Below are positions 1 to 5,841 of a DNA stretch of 5,841 nucleotides, one piece after another. The translations under genes and the position numbers were made by a program. The stretch is taken from the NCBI GenBank assembly GCA_026993285.1, contig JALWTZ010000231.1, positions 1-5,841 of the forward strand. Direction: 5' to 3'. Position 1 is the stretch's first letter; every line of letters starts with the position of its first letter. The notes beneath the pieces are model-generated. The model made no database searches. It was not told the origin of the DNA and saw only the letters and a program-made list of their open reading frames with translations. The DNA is from Lysobacterales bacterium. Its GTDB lineage: Bacteria > Pseudomonadota > Gammaproteobacteria > Xanthomonadales > S139-57.

Positions 1-1522
1 CCGTATCATCCAGATAGCCGGTAGCGGTGCTGTACAGGCTGGCACCGATCAGAATGTGGTTATGCGCCCCAGCGGCATGATTGCTGATGTCCAGCTGCAG
101 TTGCAGGGTATCACCCGTGCTGGCCTGAGCCGGGTTGACCTGCAGGCCGTGAATTTCCAGCGGGCTGGAAATGTAGGCGCTGCGGTTACCGGCGGGGTTG
201 CCATTGTCGTTGTAGTAGTGGTTGACGATCCAGTTGAACAGCTTGTTGCCATTGCTGTTGTAGGTCCAGCGCTGGCTGCCCCACTGGCTCAGGCCACGGC
301 CATGACCAAAGCAACCCCGCCCCTGGGCCACGGCATCGGCCAGACAGGGCCAGCCGGTGTCTGGTGAACCGACGAAGCCATCACCACAGCTCAGGTCCGC
401 ATTGGTGCAGCTCAAACCATCGTTAGGGTCGTTCCAACTGTTGTTTTCGGCGGAAAATTCACTGCGGGCCGGTGTGCTGCCATAGGTGAGCATCATCCCT
501 GGAGTTGTTTCGGCAGCCTGGTTGGTGCTGGTGCTGGTATCCGGGTCATTGACCTGGCAACAGGCATTGGAGCAAATATCATAGCGGCTGGTGCGTGGGT
601 TGTTTACATGCCAGGCGCCGTAGGAGCGGTAGGCAATGCTGCCGGCACGAAGGGAATGGCTGTTCCAGCTGGGAATCCATTCATCGTTCAGGCCACGCTT
701 GACATAGGTTTCCAGGCTGAAGGTACAGCTGTTGTCACAGGCGCTGCTGCTACAGCAGGTCTGGCTGCAGTTGGCATCGGCAAAGCCTACGGTAATACTG
801 GCCGGCGGCGCAATCACGGTAGCCAGCAGGGCCTTTTCCTCTGCTGGCAGACTGGATTTTGGCAGGGGTGGATTTTGCTGGGTTTTCCAGGGGAAACGCG
901 AAAGCCGTTCCGGAGGCTCGATCACATCCAGCCCGCGCCCCGGTTGCAGGTAAAGGATTTTCTTCAGCCAGCCGGCCTGAGGAAAAAAGGCCAGCCGCTG
1001 GCTGCGATAGCCGGGCGCATGGACTTCAAGCCAGCGCATCTGCTCGTCAGCGGTCTTGCTCGCGGGCAGGGGCCAGAGATAACGCAATCCGCCTGATTTG
1101 CTTGAGGATGCCATGGGCTCAGCCTGTTGCAGTACCAGTTGTCCACCCTGAACGGGCAGGGCGGTGGTGGCATCCAGCAGGCGAAGATCCAGCCCCATGT
1201 ACCCCTTGGGCAAGGGCGGATAGCGTTGGTCGGCGGCTTTGACCAAGGGGTCCAGTTGCAGGGTCAGTCGGGTCTCCGGTGGCAGCCTGCGTTCCAGGGT
1301 CATGGTCTGGTAACCGGGCGCTTTCGCCCACAATTGCACGATGGATGTCTTGGCATTAATCCTGGTTTGCCCATTTACGGTACGGGTCTCTTCCTGGCCG
1401 TTTTCATCCAGCCACCAGACTTCGGCCTCCATGGCCATGCCGGTTTCGCTGTCTCTCAAATAAAGCTCCATGGCCTGGGCCGTGGTTCCGAATAACAGTA
1501 ATAACAAGATGAGTGTTCGCAT
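1..1522 (-). CDS. Secreted SpoIID/LytB-domain protein, partial (3' end outside window)
   Basis: The frame is open from the ATG at 1522-1520 to the left edge, giving 507 residues without a stop. Residues 1-17 form a Sec signal peptide (MRTLILLLLL core, AQA before the likely cleavage site), so the product is exported. Residues 18-92 and 110-194 look like two copies of a beta-rich, carboxypeptidase-regulatory-like module; each ends with an APGY motif followed by an L-rich strand and LxP. The SpoIID/LytB domain runs from about 266 to 436. It has SLETYV, then NDEWIPSW with the likely catalytic Glu281, LRAGSIAYRSYGAW, YDICSNACCQV matching the family's FDxCxxxHCQV, TTPGMMLTY, and GHGRGLSQWGS at 406-416, followed by NWIVNHYY. 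Family members cleave peptidoglycan glycan strands denuded of stem peptides (SpoIID) or stimulate amidases (LytB). A further beta-rich segment begins near 454. Twelve cysteines between 252 and 404 are unusual. No strong Shine-Dalgarno is visible. The family call is firm; substrate and role in this non-sporulating type of cell are inferred. Confidence 0.9.
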   Translation of the reverse strand, partial: MRTLILLLLLFGTTAQAMELYLRDSETGMAMEAEVWWLDENGQEETRTVNGQTRINAKTSIVQLWAKAPGYQTMTLERRLPPETRLTLQLDPLVKAADQRYPPLPKGYMGLDLRLLDATTALPVQGGQLVLQQAEPMASSSKSGGLRYLWPLPASKTADEQMRWLEVHAPGYRSQRLAFFPQAGWLKKILYLQPGRGLDVIEPPERLSRFPWKTQQNPPLPKSSLPAEEKALLATVIAPPASITVGFADANCSQTCCSSSACDNSCTFSLETYVKRGLNDEWIPSWNSHSLRAGSIAYRSYGAWHVNNPRTSRYDICSNACCQVNDPDTSTSTNQAAETTPGMMLTYGSTPARSEFSAENNSWNDPNDGLSCTNADLSCGDGFVGSPDTGWPCLADAVAQGRGCFGHGRGLSQWGSQRWTYNSNGNKLFNWIVNHYYNDNGNPAGNRSAYISSPLEIHGLQVNPAQASTGDTLQLQLDISNHAAGAHNHILIGASLYSTATGYLDDT

Positions 1523-1553
1523 TGTTCGCTTAGGCTTGGGATGAAGGGCGCTT

Positions 1554-1559
1554 ATTCTA
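1554..1559 (-). promoter_or_regulatory. Possible -10 box for the SpoIID/LytB gene
   Basis: On the minus strand this reads TAGAAT, five of six matches to TATAAT, about 31 bases before the ATG. No convincing -35 sits 16-18 bases upstream; the region there is an A/T run belonging to the inverted repeat at 1563-1585. This is the best candidate in the gap but remains weak, and an activator binding the upstream repeats could compensate for the missing -35. Confidence 0.35.
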
Positions 1560-1562
1560 ACC

Positions 1563-1585
1563 TTGCTTTTCTGGAAAAAAAGCAA
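1563..1585. repeat. Perfect 8-bp inverted repeat in the divergent intergenic region
   Basis: TTGCTTTT at 1563-1570 is the exact reverse complement of AAAAGCAA at 1578-1585, with a 7-base spacer. The element lies between the possible -10 of the SpoIID/LytB gene and the GATACA repeats. Because it probably lies upstream of both transcription starts, a DNA operator is more likely than an RNA hairpin. An RNA terminator for either neighbour is excluded by position, since both genes start rather than end here. Confidence 0.6.
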
Positions 1586-1586
1586 T

Positions 1587-1620
1587 GGATACAAACGGAT
1601 ACATGATACAAATGGATACA
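1587..1620. repeat. Four GATACA direct repeats, possible regulator-binding array
   Basis: GATACA occurs at 1588-1593, 1598-1603, 1605-1610 and 1615-1620. Three copies are extended to GGATACA, and the outer two share the longer word AATGGATACAAA. Start-to-start distances are 10, 7 and 10 bases, which makes two pairs each spaced by one helical turn. The array sits between two divergent genes, upstream of both likely promoters, the usual place for an operator or activator array. I do not recognise it as the site of a known regulator. Confidence 0.55.
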
Positions 1621-1678
1621 AAACCATGAAGTGTCCGGCGACTATCCCCGATGTGGGCCACAGCGAGCCACGGGCCCT

Positions 1679-1687
1679 TGCTATACT
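1679..1687 (+). promoter_or_regulatory. Extended -10 promoter of the ABC exporter gene
   Basis: The sequence TGCTATACT fits the extended -10 pattern TGnTATAAT with one mismatch. No -35 is recognisable near 1659-1664, which is tolerated for extended -10 promoters. Transcription would start about 6-8 bases downstream, near 1693-1696, which coincides with the ATG at 1696. This suggests a leaderless mRNA and argues against the upstream ATG at 1651, which would be untranscribed from this promoter. Confidence 0.6.
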
Positions 1688-1695
1688 TCGCCGCC

Positions 1696-3540
1696 ATGCA
1701 TGCACCTCGTGGTCCCTACACCAGCCCAGAAAATGAGGCCCTGAATGCCCGGGCCTTTCTGGGCGCCTTTCGTTACAGCCGGCGGGCGCTGGAGCTGGTC
1801 TGGTCCACCCACGCCGGCTTGACGCTGCTTTTTGCCACGCTGATTTTGCTGGCCGGTACCCTGCCGGCGGCCGCGGCCTGGGTAGGGCAGCAGATTGTCG
1901 ATGCCGTGGTGGCTGCCATTCCCCAGGGCCAGGAAGCGGATTTGACCATCCTCTGGGAATGGGTGCTGCTGGAAGGCGTGCTCATGGGGGCCATTGCCGG
2001 TGTTCAGGCAGGGATCAGCATGTGCCAGTCCCTGCTGCGTGGATTGCTCAGCCAGAAAGTCAATGTGATGATTCTGGAAAAGGCGCTGACGCTCAATCTG
2101 GAAGACTTTGAAAACAGTGAATTCTACGACAAGCTGACCCGAGCCCGGCGCGAGGCCTCCGTGCGGCCCCTGAGCCTGGTCAACCGCACCTTCAGCCTGA
2201 TTCAGAACCTGATTGCCCTGTTCAGCTATGGCGTGTTGCTGTTCCAGTTCTCGCCCTGGGCGGTGCTGATTCTTACCCTGGCGGGGCTGCCCGGATTTCT
2301 GGCGGAAACCAAGTTTTCCAATGATGCCTACAGGCTGGCCCGCTGGCGCTCACCGGAAGCGCGCCGGCGGATGTATCTGGAAACCCTGCTGGCACGGGAA
2401 GATTACACCAAGGAGGTCAAGGTCTATGGCCTCGGGCAACGCTTCTTGCACTGGTACCGCGACATCTTCCACAAGCTGTTCGCCGAGGAAAGGCGGCTGG
2501 TGCTGCGGCGGGGCTTCTGGGGGCTGGCCTTTACCCTGCTGGGCACGCTGGCCTTTTACGGCGCCTATGCCTGGGTGGCTTTTTCCACCGTAATCGGCCG
2601 CATTACCCTGGGGCAGATGACCATGTATCTGCTGGTGTTCAAGCAGGGGCAGTCGGCGGTTTCATCCGCGCTTTCGGCCATCAGCGGCATGTATGAGGAC
2701 AATCTCTACCTTTCCAATCTCTACGAGTATCTGGAGCAGGAAATCCGGCCCATGAGCGGCCAGGCCGAGAGCGGGCCGAACCCGGATGCGGGGGTGGAGT
2801 TCCGCCAGGTGAGTTTCACCTATCCCGGCAGTGACCGTCCGGCCATTGAAGGGGTGAGTTTCAGCCTGAAACCGGGCCAGTCCCTGGCGCTGGTGGGCGA
2901 GAATGGTTCGGGCAAGACCACGCTGATCAAATTGTTGACCCGGCTCTACGAGCCCACGGAAGGGGAAATCCTGTTTCAGAGCTTGCCATTACGGGACTGG
3001 AACCCCCAGGCCCTGCAGCGGCAGATTGCGGTGATCTTTCAGGATTTCGTCCGCTATCAGTTCCGGGTGGGCGAGAATATTGGTGTGGGTGACGAACCCA
3101 GGCTGGAAGACGAGGCTGGTTGGGCGGAGGCTGCGCATCTGGGCATGGCCGAAGCTTTTATTCACCAGTTGCCCGAGGGGTTTCACACACAACTGGGGCG
3201 CTGGTTCAAGGGTGGCCAGGAGCTTTCCGGTGGTCAGTGGCAGAAGATCGCGCTTTCAAGGGCGTTCATGCGGAAAACTGCGCGCATCCTTGTACTGGAT
3301 GAACCCACTTCCGCCATGGATGCCGAGGCCGAGGCGCAGGTTTTTGATCATATTCGCAGCGTTCAGGACGATCGAATGACCATCCTGATCTCACATCGCT
3401 TTTCCACGGTGCGGCGGGCGGACCGGATTCTTGTAATGCGCGAGGGGCGCATCATCGAGCAGGGTGATCATGAAAGCCTGATGCAGCAGAACGGGCGCTA
3501 TGCTCACTTGTTCAGGCTGCAGGCAAAAGGCTATGAATAG
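1696..3540 (+). CDS. ABC exporter, fused transmembrane and ATP-binding domains (half-transporter)
   Basis: The product has 614 residues from the ATG at 1696; the frame also has an ATG at 1651 adding 15 residues, but neither has a Shine-Dalgarno and a -10 box lies between them. Residues 40-325 carry about six membrane segments (near 42-63, 91-110, 168-184, 188-203, 273-296, 304-325). The cytoplasmic ATPase domain starts near 368: A-loop Tyr376, Walker A GENGSGKTT at 401-409, Q-loop Gln449, signature LSGGQ at 510-514, Walker B ILVLDE with Asp535 and catalytic Glu536, and H-loop His567. All catalytic motifs are intact, so a functional homodimer is expected in the inner membrane. The membrane domain (LEDFENSEFYDKLTRAR and following) resembles type IV exporters of the MsbA and lantibiotic/peptide-exporter kind. 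No peptidase domain and no adjacent precursor peptide is visible, so the substrate is unknown. It is monocistronic here, divergent from the SpoIID/LytB gene and convergent with the response regulator. Confidence 0.95.
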   Translation: MHAPRGPYTSPENEALNARAFLGAFRYSRRALELVWSTHAGLTLLFATLILLAGTLPAAAAWVGQQIVDAVVAAIPQGQEADLTILWEWVLLEGVLMGAIAGVQAGISMCQSLLRGLLSQKVNVMILEKALTLNLEDFENSEFYDKLTRARREASVRPLSLVNRTFSLIQNLIALFSYGVLLFQFSPWAVLILTLAGLPGFLAETKFSNDAYRLARWRSPEARRRMYLETLLAREDYTKEVKVYGLGQRFLHWYRDIFHKLFAEERRLVLRRGFWGLAFTLLGTLAFYGAYAWVAFSTVIGRITLGQMTMYLLVFKQGQSAVSSALSAISGMYEDNLYLSNLYEYLEQEIRPMSGQAESGPNPDAGVEFRQVSFTYPGSDRPAIEGVSFSLKPGQSLALVGENGSGKTTLIKLLTRLYEPTEGEILFQSLPLRDWNPQALQRQIAVIFQDFVRYQFRVGENIGVGDEPRLEDEAGWAEAAHLGMAEAFIHQLPEGFHTQLGRWFKGGQELSGGQWQKIALSRAFMRKTARILVLDEPTSAMDAEAEAQVFDHIRSVQDDRMTILISHRFSTVRRADRILVMREGRIIEQGDHESLMQQNGRYAHLFRLQAKGYE

Positions 3541-3563
3541 CAGTGTGATAGATTGATTATCTA

Positions 3564-3579
3564 AAGTTTTTTCAAACTT
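3564..3579. terminator. Weak AT-rich palindrome between convergent genes
   Basis: AAGTTT at 3564-3569 pairs with AAACTT at 3574-3579 around a TTTC loop, 24 bases after the ABC stop codon and overlapping the response-regulator stop codon. A run of six T lies within the stem and loop rather than after it. It could act as a poor bidirectional terminator, but the stem is AT-rich and short, so this is a tentative call; no better intrinsic terminator is visible in the 31-base gap. Confidence 0.3.
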
Positions 3580-4870
3580 CTTCCATACGGTCAGCTTCCA
3601 CATGAATGACAAAATGCTCACCTTCCTGGCGGGCAAATTGCTGAATGCGTGAAAGCATGGGTTCACGCAGTACATAACCCTTGGCCAGTAGCAACATGCC
3701 ATCGGAGTTCAGCAGGTTGCGGCTGAGAATCATGCCTTCCTTCAGTTGCTCCGGGCGCAGGCGCAGCTCGCGCACGCTGCCTTCAGTTTCACCCTCGTTT
3801 TCCAGTACATGGATGAATTCAGTCAGCAGATACGGGTCGTAGCGGGGGGATTCACGCATCCAGGCGATGGCATCCACGGCACTGAGTTTTTCACCCAGCA
3901 ACTGGCCGTGAATCAGCTTGTCGTAATCATTGGCAATGGCCAAAATGCGCGCGCCCAGGGGAATGTCTTCCCCCTTCAGGCCCTTGGGATAACCCTTGCC
4001 GTTGAACTGCTCATGTATGCCGGCAATGATGTGCGCGCTGTTCTGCAGTGGCTCCAGGGTCATCAATATGGATTCGGCCGTCTGGGTGTGCTTGCGGTAA
4101 CGGTCACGCTCGGGGAAGGACATTTCACCCTCGTGCTTGCCGGCGATCTCGTCGGGTAGGGTGATCTTGCCAATGTCATGCAGCAGCCCGGCGAAATAGA
4201 TATCGCGCACCTGTTCGTTGTCCAGCCCCAGTTTCTCGGCCACGGCGCGGGCGTGGTCGGCTACACGCTTGGAATGGCCTTCCGCACCGCCTTCTTCACG
4301 CAGGCGCACCAGTGAAGCGAATACGGGAATGGAGGCAAAATAGCTTTCTTTCAGCCGTTTGTGGGCCAGTCGCAACTGTTTGGTGCGTTGCTTGACCTTG
4401 TCCTCGAGAGTGGCGTTCAGCTGTTTCAGTTCTGCATTCTGTTTTTGGGTGAGCGCGTAGAGTCGGTCGCGTTCATCACGCAGGGCCTTCTGTTCCAGGG
4501 CCTGTTTGACGGTGAGACTGAGTTCGGTTTCGTTCCAGGGCTTGGAAATATAGCCGTAGATCTTGCCTTTGTTGATGGCCTCGATGGTGGCATTGATGTC
4601 GGAATAGCCGGTCAGCAGCAGGCGCATGGCTTCTGGGCGCAATTGTGCGGCTTGTTCCAGAAATTCCGCGCCATTCATTTCCGGCATGCGCATGTCGGAA
4701 ATGATCAGATCCACCGGGGTTTCTTCCAGGATTTTCAGACCGGCCATGCCGCTTTCCGCCGTGTGGATTTCGTAGCCGGTACGGCGGAACAGCCTTTTCA
4801 GGGCATTGAGGATGTTGGGCTCATCATCGACCAGCAGTAGCTTGAAGGCTTTTGTCTGGGTGTCACTCAC
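3572..4870 (-). CDS. Response regulator: receiver + coiled coil + degenerate HD-GYP domain
   Basis: The product is 432 residues, starting at GTG 4870-4868 behind a good AGGAGA. The receiver domain (about 9-125) has a complete phosphorylation site: acidic pair Asp15/Asp16, phosphoacceptor Asp59 in SDMRMPEMNG, Thr87 and Lys110 in SKPW. A charged coiled coil (about 125-175) links it to an HD-GYP domain (about 177-355), a cyclic-di-GMP phosphodiesterase fold as in RpfG. Kept are His199, His231-Asp232 in LLHDIGKI, His261, His286-Glu287 and GKGYPKGL with the GYP triad. Against the ligand set I recall for the trinuclear-iron enzyme PmGH, three positions differ: Gly195 for Glu, Ile285 for the first His of the HH pair, Asn314 for Asp in the ARILAIAND segment. 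A small beta module (about 366-425, LRPEQLKEGMILSRNLLNSD) follows, often seen attached to HD-GYP domains. No sensor kinase is adjacent. Domain identities are firm; enzymatic activity is uncertain. Confidence 0.93.
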   Translation of the reverse strand: MSDTQTKAFKLLLVDDEPNILNALKRLFRRTGYEIHTAESGMAGLKILEETPVDLIISDMRMPEMNGAEFLEQAAQLRPEAMRLLLTGYSDINATIEAINKGKIYGYISKPWNETELSLTVKQALEQKALRDERDRLYALTQKQNAELKQLNATLEDKVKQRTKQLRLAHKRLKESYFASIPVFASLVRLREEGGAEGHSKRVADHARAVAEKLGLDNEQVRDIYFAGLLHDIGKITLPDEIAGKHEGEMSFPERDRYRKHTQTAESILMTLEPLQNSAHIIAGIHEQFNGKGYPKGLKGEDIPLGARILAIANDYDKLIHGQLLGEKLSAVDAIAWMRESPRYDPYLLTEFIHVLENEGETEGSVRELRLRPEQLKEGMILSRNLLNSDGMLLLAKGYVLREPMLSRIQQFARQEGEHFVIHVEADRMEEV

Positions 4871-4877
4871 CGGTGGG

Positions 4878-4883
4878 TCTCCT
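4878..4883 (-). promoter_or_regulatory. Ribosome binding site fixing the GTG start of the response regulator
   Basis: On the minus strand AGGAGA lies 7 bases before the GTG start codon (4870-4868). No ATG occurs in this frame before residue 60, inside the receiver domain, so this Shine-Dalgarno decides the non-standard GTG start. Confidence 0.85.
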
Positions 4884-4898
4884 GGCAGGGGATGCTAG

Positions 4899-4904
4899 AT
4901 TATA
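4899..4904 (-). promoter_or_regulatory. -10 box for the response regulator gene
   Basis: The minus strand reads TATAAT exactly, preceded directly by TG. Transcription would start near 4892, leaving a leader of about 22 bases that includes the AGGAGA. The expected -35 position (about 4922-4927, GCCGCA on the minus strand) does not match TTGACA, so the promoter may depend on the TG element or an activator. Confidence 0.65.
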
Positions 4905-5006
4905 CATGTTGCGAGATACGATGCGGCCTGTGCAACAAGCGCGGATTCTTCTTTCCATTTCAGCATGTTCTTCAGCTAAGGAATTGATAAATGGCGATAA
5001 TTTCTT

Positions 5007-5024
5007 TTGTAACAAAATCGTAAC
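5007..5024 (+). promoter_or_regulatory. Pho-box-like PhoB binding site
   Basis: TTGTAAC at 5007-5013 and TCGTAAC at 5018-5024 are two 7-base repeats separated by AAAA, the exact 7+4+7 architecture of a Pho box. The 18 bases match the enteric consensus (CTGTCAT, A/T-rich four, CTGTCAC) at about 12 positions. The site ends 8 bases before a perfect TATAAT, so it covers the -35 region, as known for PhoB-activated promoters. Together with the pstC-like gene downstream this supports phosphate-starvation control. Confidence 0.7.
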
Positions 5025-5032
5025 AGAGACTC

Positions 5033-5038
5033 TATAAT
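5033..5038 (+). promoter_or_regulatory. -10 box of the pstC promoter
   Basis: An exact TATAAT lies 8 bases after the Pho-box-like repeat. There is no TTGACA-type -35; the Pho box occupies that place. Transcription would start near 5045, about 25 bases before the pstC ATG. Confidence 0.7.
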
Positions 5039-5069
5039 ATCCGGGCACATTCCCTTGGGTTCTCGGTTC

Positions 5070-5841
5070 ATGTCCGGCAACATTCTCGCCTCCAATCCCT
5101 ACAATCGCCTGCGAGCCGTCAAGGATCGCCTGGCCAGTATAGCGGTCACGCTGGGCGGCATCGGGGTTATTGTCGCGATCCTGCTGATTTTCATTTACCT
5201 GTTCTATGTCGTTTTGCCGTTGTTCAAGCCTGCCGAGGTTCAGGATCGTGGTCAGTGGGACTTGCAGGCCAGGAACATTTCACTGATCTCGGTAGACGAG
5301 CAGAATGAAGTGCTCTTTCTGATGAAACAGAATGGTGACGCTGCATTCATTCGCCTGGCGGATCAGCAGGTTCTTAAGCAACTGCCCGCACCGGTAGCGG
5401 CCCGATTCGCGGTGGAATCCACCTCCAATCCCGACTGGTTGCTTTCGGTCACGCAGGATGGCGGGTTGCTGCTTGCCCATCAGGTCTACAAGCAACGTTT
5501 CGATGCACAGGGCAAGCGCACCATTGAACCACATCTGGAATACCCGTTTGGCAGTACGCCTCTGGAAGTGTTCGATTCTCCGCAGGTGATTGTGCAGGCG
5601 GCCTGGGCCATGAATGAGGAAGAAGCCAGCATTGCACTGCTCGGCCAGGACCAACGCTTGCACTACCTTCGGCTGAGCATCAGTGAAAACATGCTGACCG
5701 AAGAGCTGGAACTAGAGCAGGAACGTTGGACCCTGCCGGGGCGGTTTGAAACGGAAGCCACCCAGAGTCTGCAGCTGAGCCTGGATGGCCGTTGGTTGTA
5801 TATTCTTGATCACGACGGTGAAATCCTGCCCTGGGACATGA
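5070..5841 (+). CDS. pstC: Large PstC-type phosphate ABC transporter permease, partial (N-terminal 257 residues)
   Basis: The frame opens at ATG 5070 and runs past the right edge. Residues 1-22 are polar and basic (NPYNRLRAVKDRLAS), residues about 23-49 form one strong membrane segment ending FYVVLPLFKPAE, and about 200 soluble residues follow. This matches the long PstC form of gammaproteobacteria, which has one anchoring helix and a large extracytoplasmic domain before the six-helix permease core; that core would lie outside the window. The soluble part has short beta-strand repeats such as SLDGRWLYILDHDGE that look like a beta-propeller. In the Pst complex PstC works with PstA, PstB and periplasmic PstS to import phosphate across the inner membrane. 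The Pho-box-like site and TATAAT just upstream support the call. No clear Shine-Dalgarno precedes the ATG. Because the diagnostic permease core is not visible, the assignment rests on N-terminal resemblance plus promoter context. Confidence 0.75.
   Translation, partial: MSGNILASNPYNRLRAVKDRLASIAVTLGGIGVIVAILLIFIYLFYVVLPLFKPAEVQDRGQWDLQARNISLISVDEQNEVLFLMKQNGDAAFIRLADQQVLKQLPAPVAARFAVESTSNPDWLLSVTQDGGLLLAHQVYKQRFDAQGKRTIEPHLEYPFGSTPLEVFDSPQVIVQAAWAMNEEEASIALLGQDQRLHYLRLSISENMLTEELELEQERWTLPGRFETEATQSLQLSLDGRWLYILDHDGEILPWDM

Noticed and set aside
608..1096. Long plus-strand open frame rich in Gly/Ala opposite the SpoIID/LytB gene
   Set aside because: It lies antisense to a minus-strand frame with a signal peptide and clear SpoIID motifs; its composition is low in information and no domain is recognisable. 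The same applies to the other plus-strand frames in 56-1495.
1587..1620. GATACA repeats as a small CRISPR or replication iteron array
   Set aside because: The units are 6-10 bases and spacings 7-10 bases, far too short for CRISPR, and there is no replication initiator gene or AT-rich origin nearby. A regulator-binding array fits better.
3553..3570. GATTATC-containing hairpin followed by a T run as an intrinsic terminator for the ABC gene
   Set aside because: The best stem here is only four AT-rich base pairs with a seven-base loop, too weak to call.
3391..3702. Minus-strand frame of 103 codons spanning the ABC and response-regulator 3' ends
   Set aside because: It overlaps both convergent genes in the wrong frame and has no recognisable domain; it is a by-product of their coding sequence.
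4361..4840. Plus-strand open frame of 159 codons opposite the response regulator
   Set aside because: It is antisense to the receiver and coiled-coil coding region, whose motifs are unmistakable; no ribosome binding site or domain supports it. The frame at 3746-4159 is rejected for the same reason.
4852..5048. Two overlapping 61-codon frames, one on each strand, in the divergent intergenic region
   Set aside because: Both run through the promoter elements of the flanking genes, including the Pho-box-like repeat and TATAAT boxes, and neither has a ribosome binding site or recognisable protein features.

Overview
The window looks like ordinary chromosome of a free-living, GC-rich Gram-negative bacterium, most likely a gammaproteobacterium. 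I base this on four things: a PstC-like permease with a long N-terminal extension behind a Pho-box-like promoter, a REC/HD-GYP response regulator, extended -10 promoters, and a SpoIID/LytB protein with a Sec signal. This is family-level reasoning, and no genus can be named from the sequence. There is no sign of phage, insertion sequences, CRISPR, tRNA or rRNA.

Layout. (1) Positions 1-1522, minus strand: the 5' portion of a secreted SpoIID/LytB-domain protein whose 3' end lies beyond the left edge. (2) Positions 1523-1695: a divergent intergenic region with a perfect 8-bp inverted repeat, four GATACA direct repeats and a strong extended -10 element. (3) Positions 1696-3540, plus strand: a complete half-size ABC exporter (fused membrane and ATPase domains), probably translated from a leaderless mRNA. 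(4) Positions 3541-3571: a short convergent gap with only a weak AT-rich palindrome. (5) Positions 3572-4870, minus strand: a complete response regulator with receiver, coiled coil, HD-GYP domain and a small C-terminal beta module, starting at GTG behind a clear Shine-Dalgarno. (6) Positions 4871-5069: a divergent control region with a TATAAT box facing the regulator and a Pho-box-like direct repeat plus TATAAT facing right. (7) Positions 5070-5841, plus strand: the N-terminal part of a large PstC-type phosphate permease, cut by the right edge.

How the genes relate. The genes alternate in orientation and do not form one operon. The pstC-like gene is probably the first gene of a phosphate-uptake operon under PhoB. 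The HD-GYP regulator would be expected to lower cyclic-di-GMP, but several metal-ligand positions of its active site are substituted, so its activity is in doubt. The SpoIID-like protein and the ABC exporter share a divergent control region and might be co-regulated, but nothing in the sequence proves a common function.

I found no strong evidence of an entirely new system. The points most worth a second look are the altered HD-GYP site, the cysteine-rich SpoIID-like protein with a duplicated N-terminal module, and the GATACA repeats.
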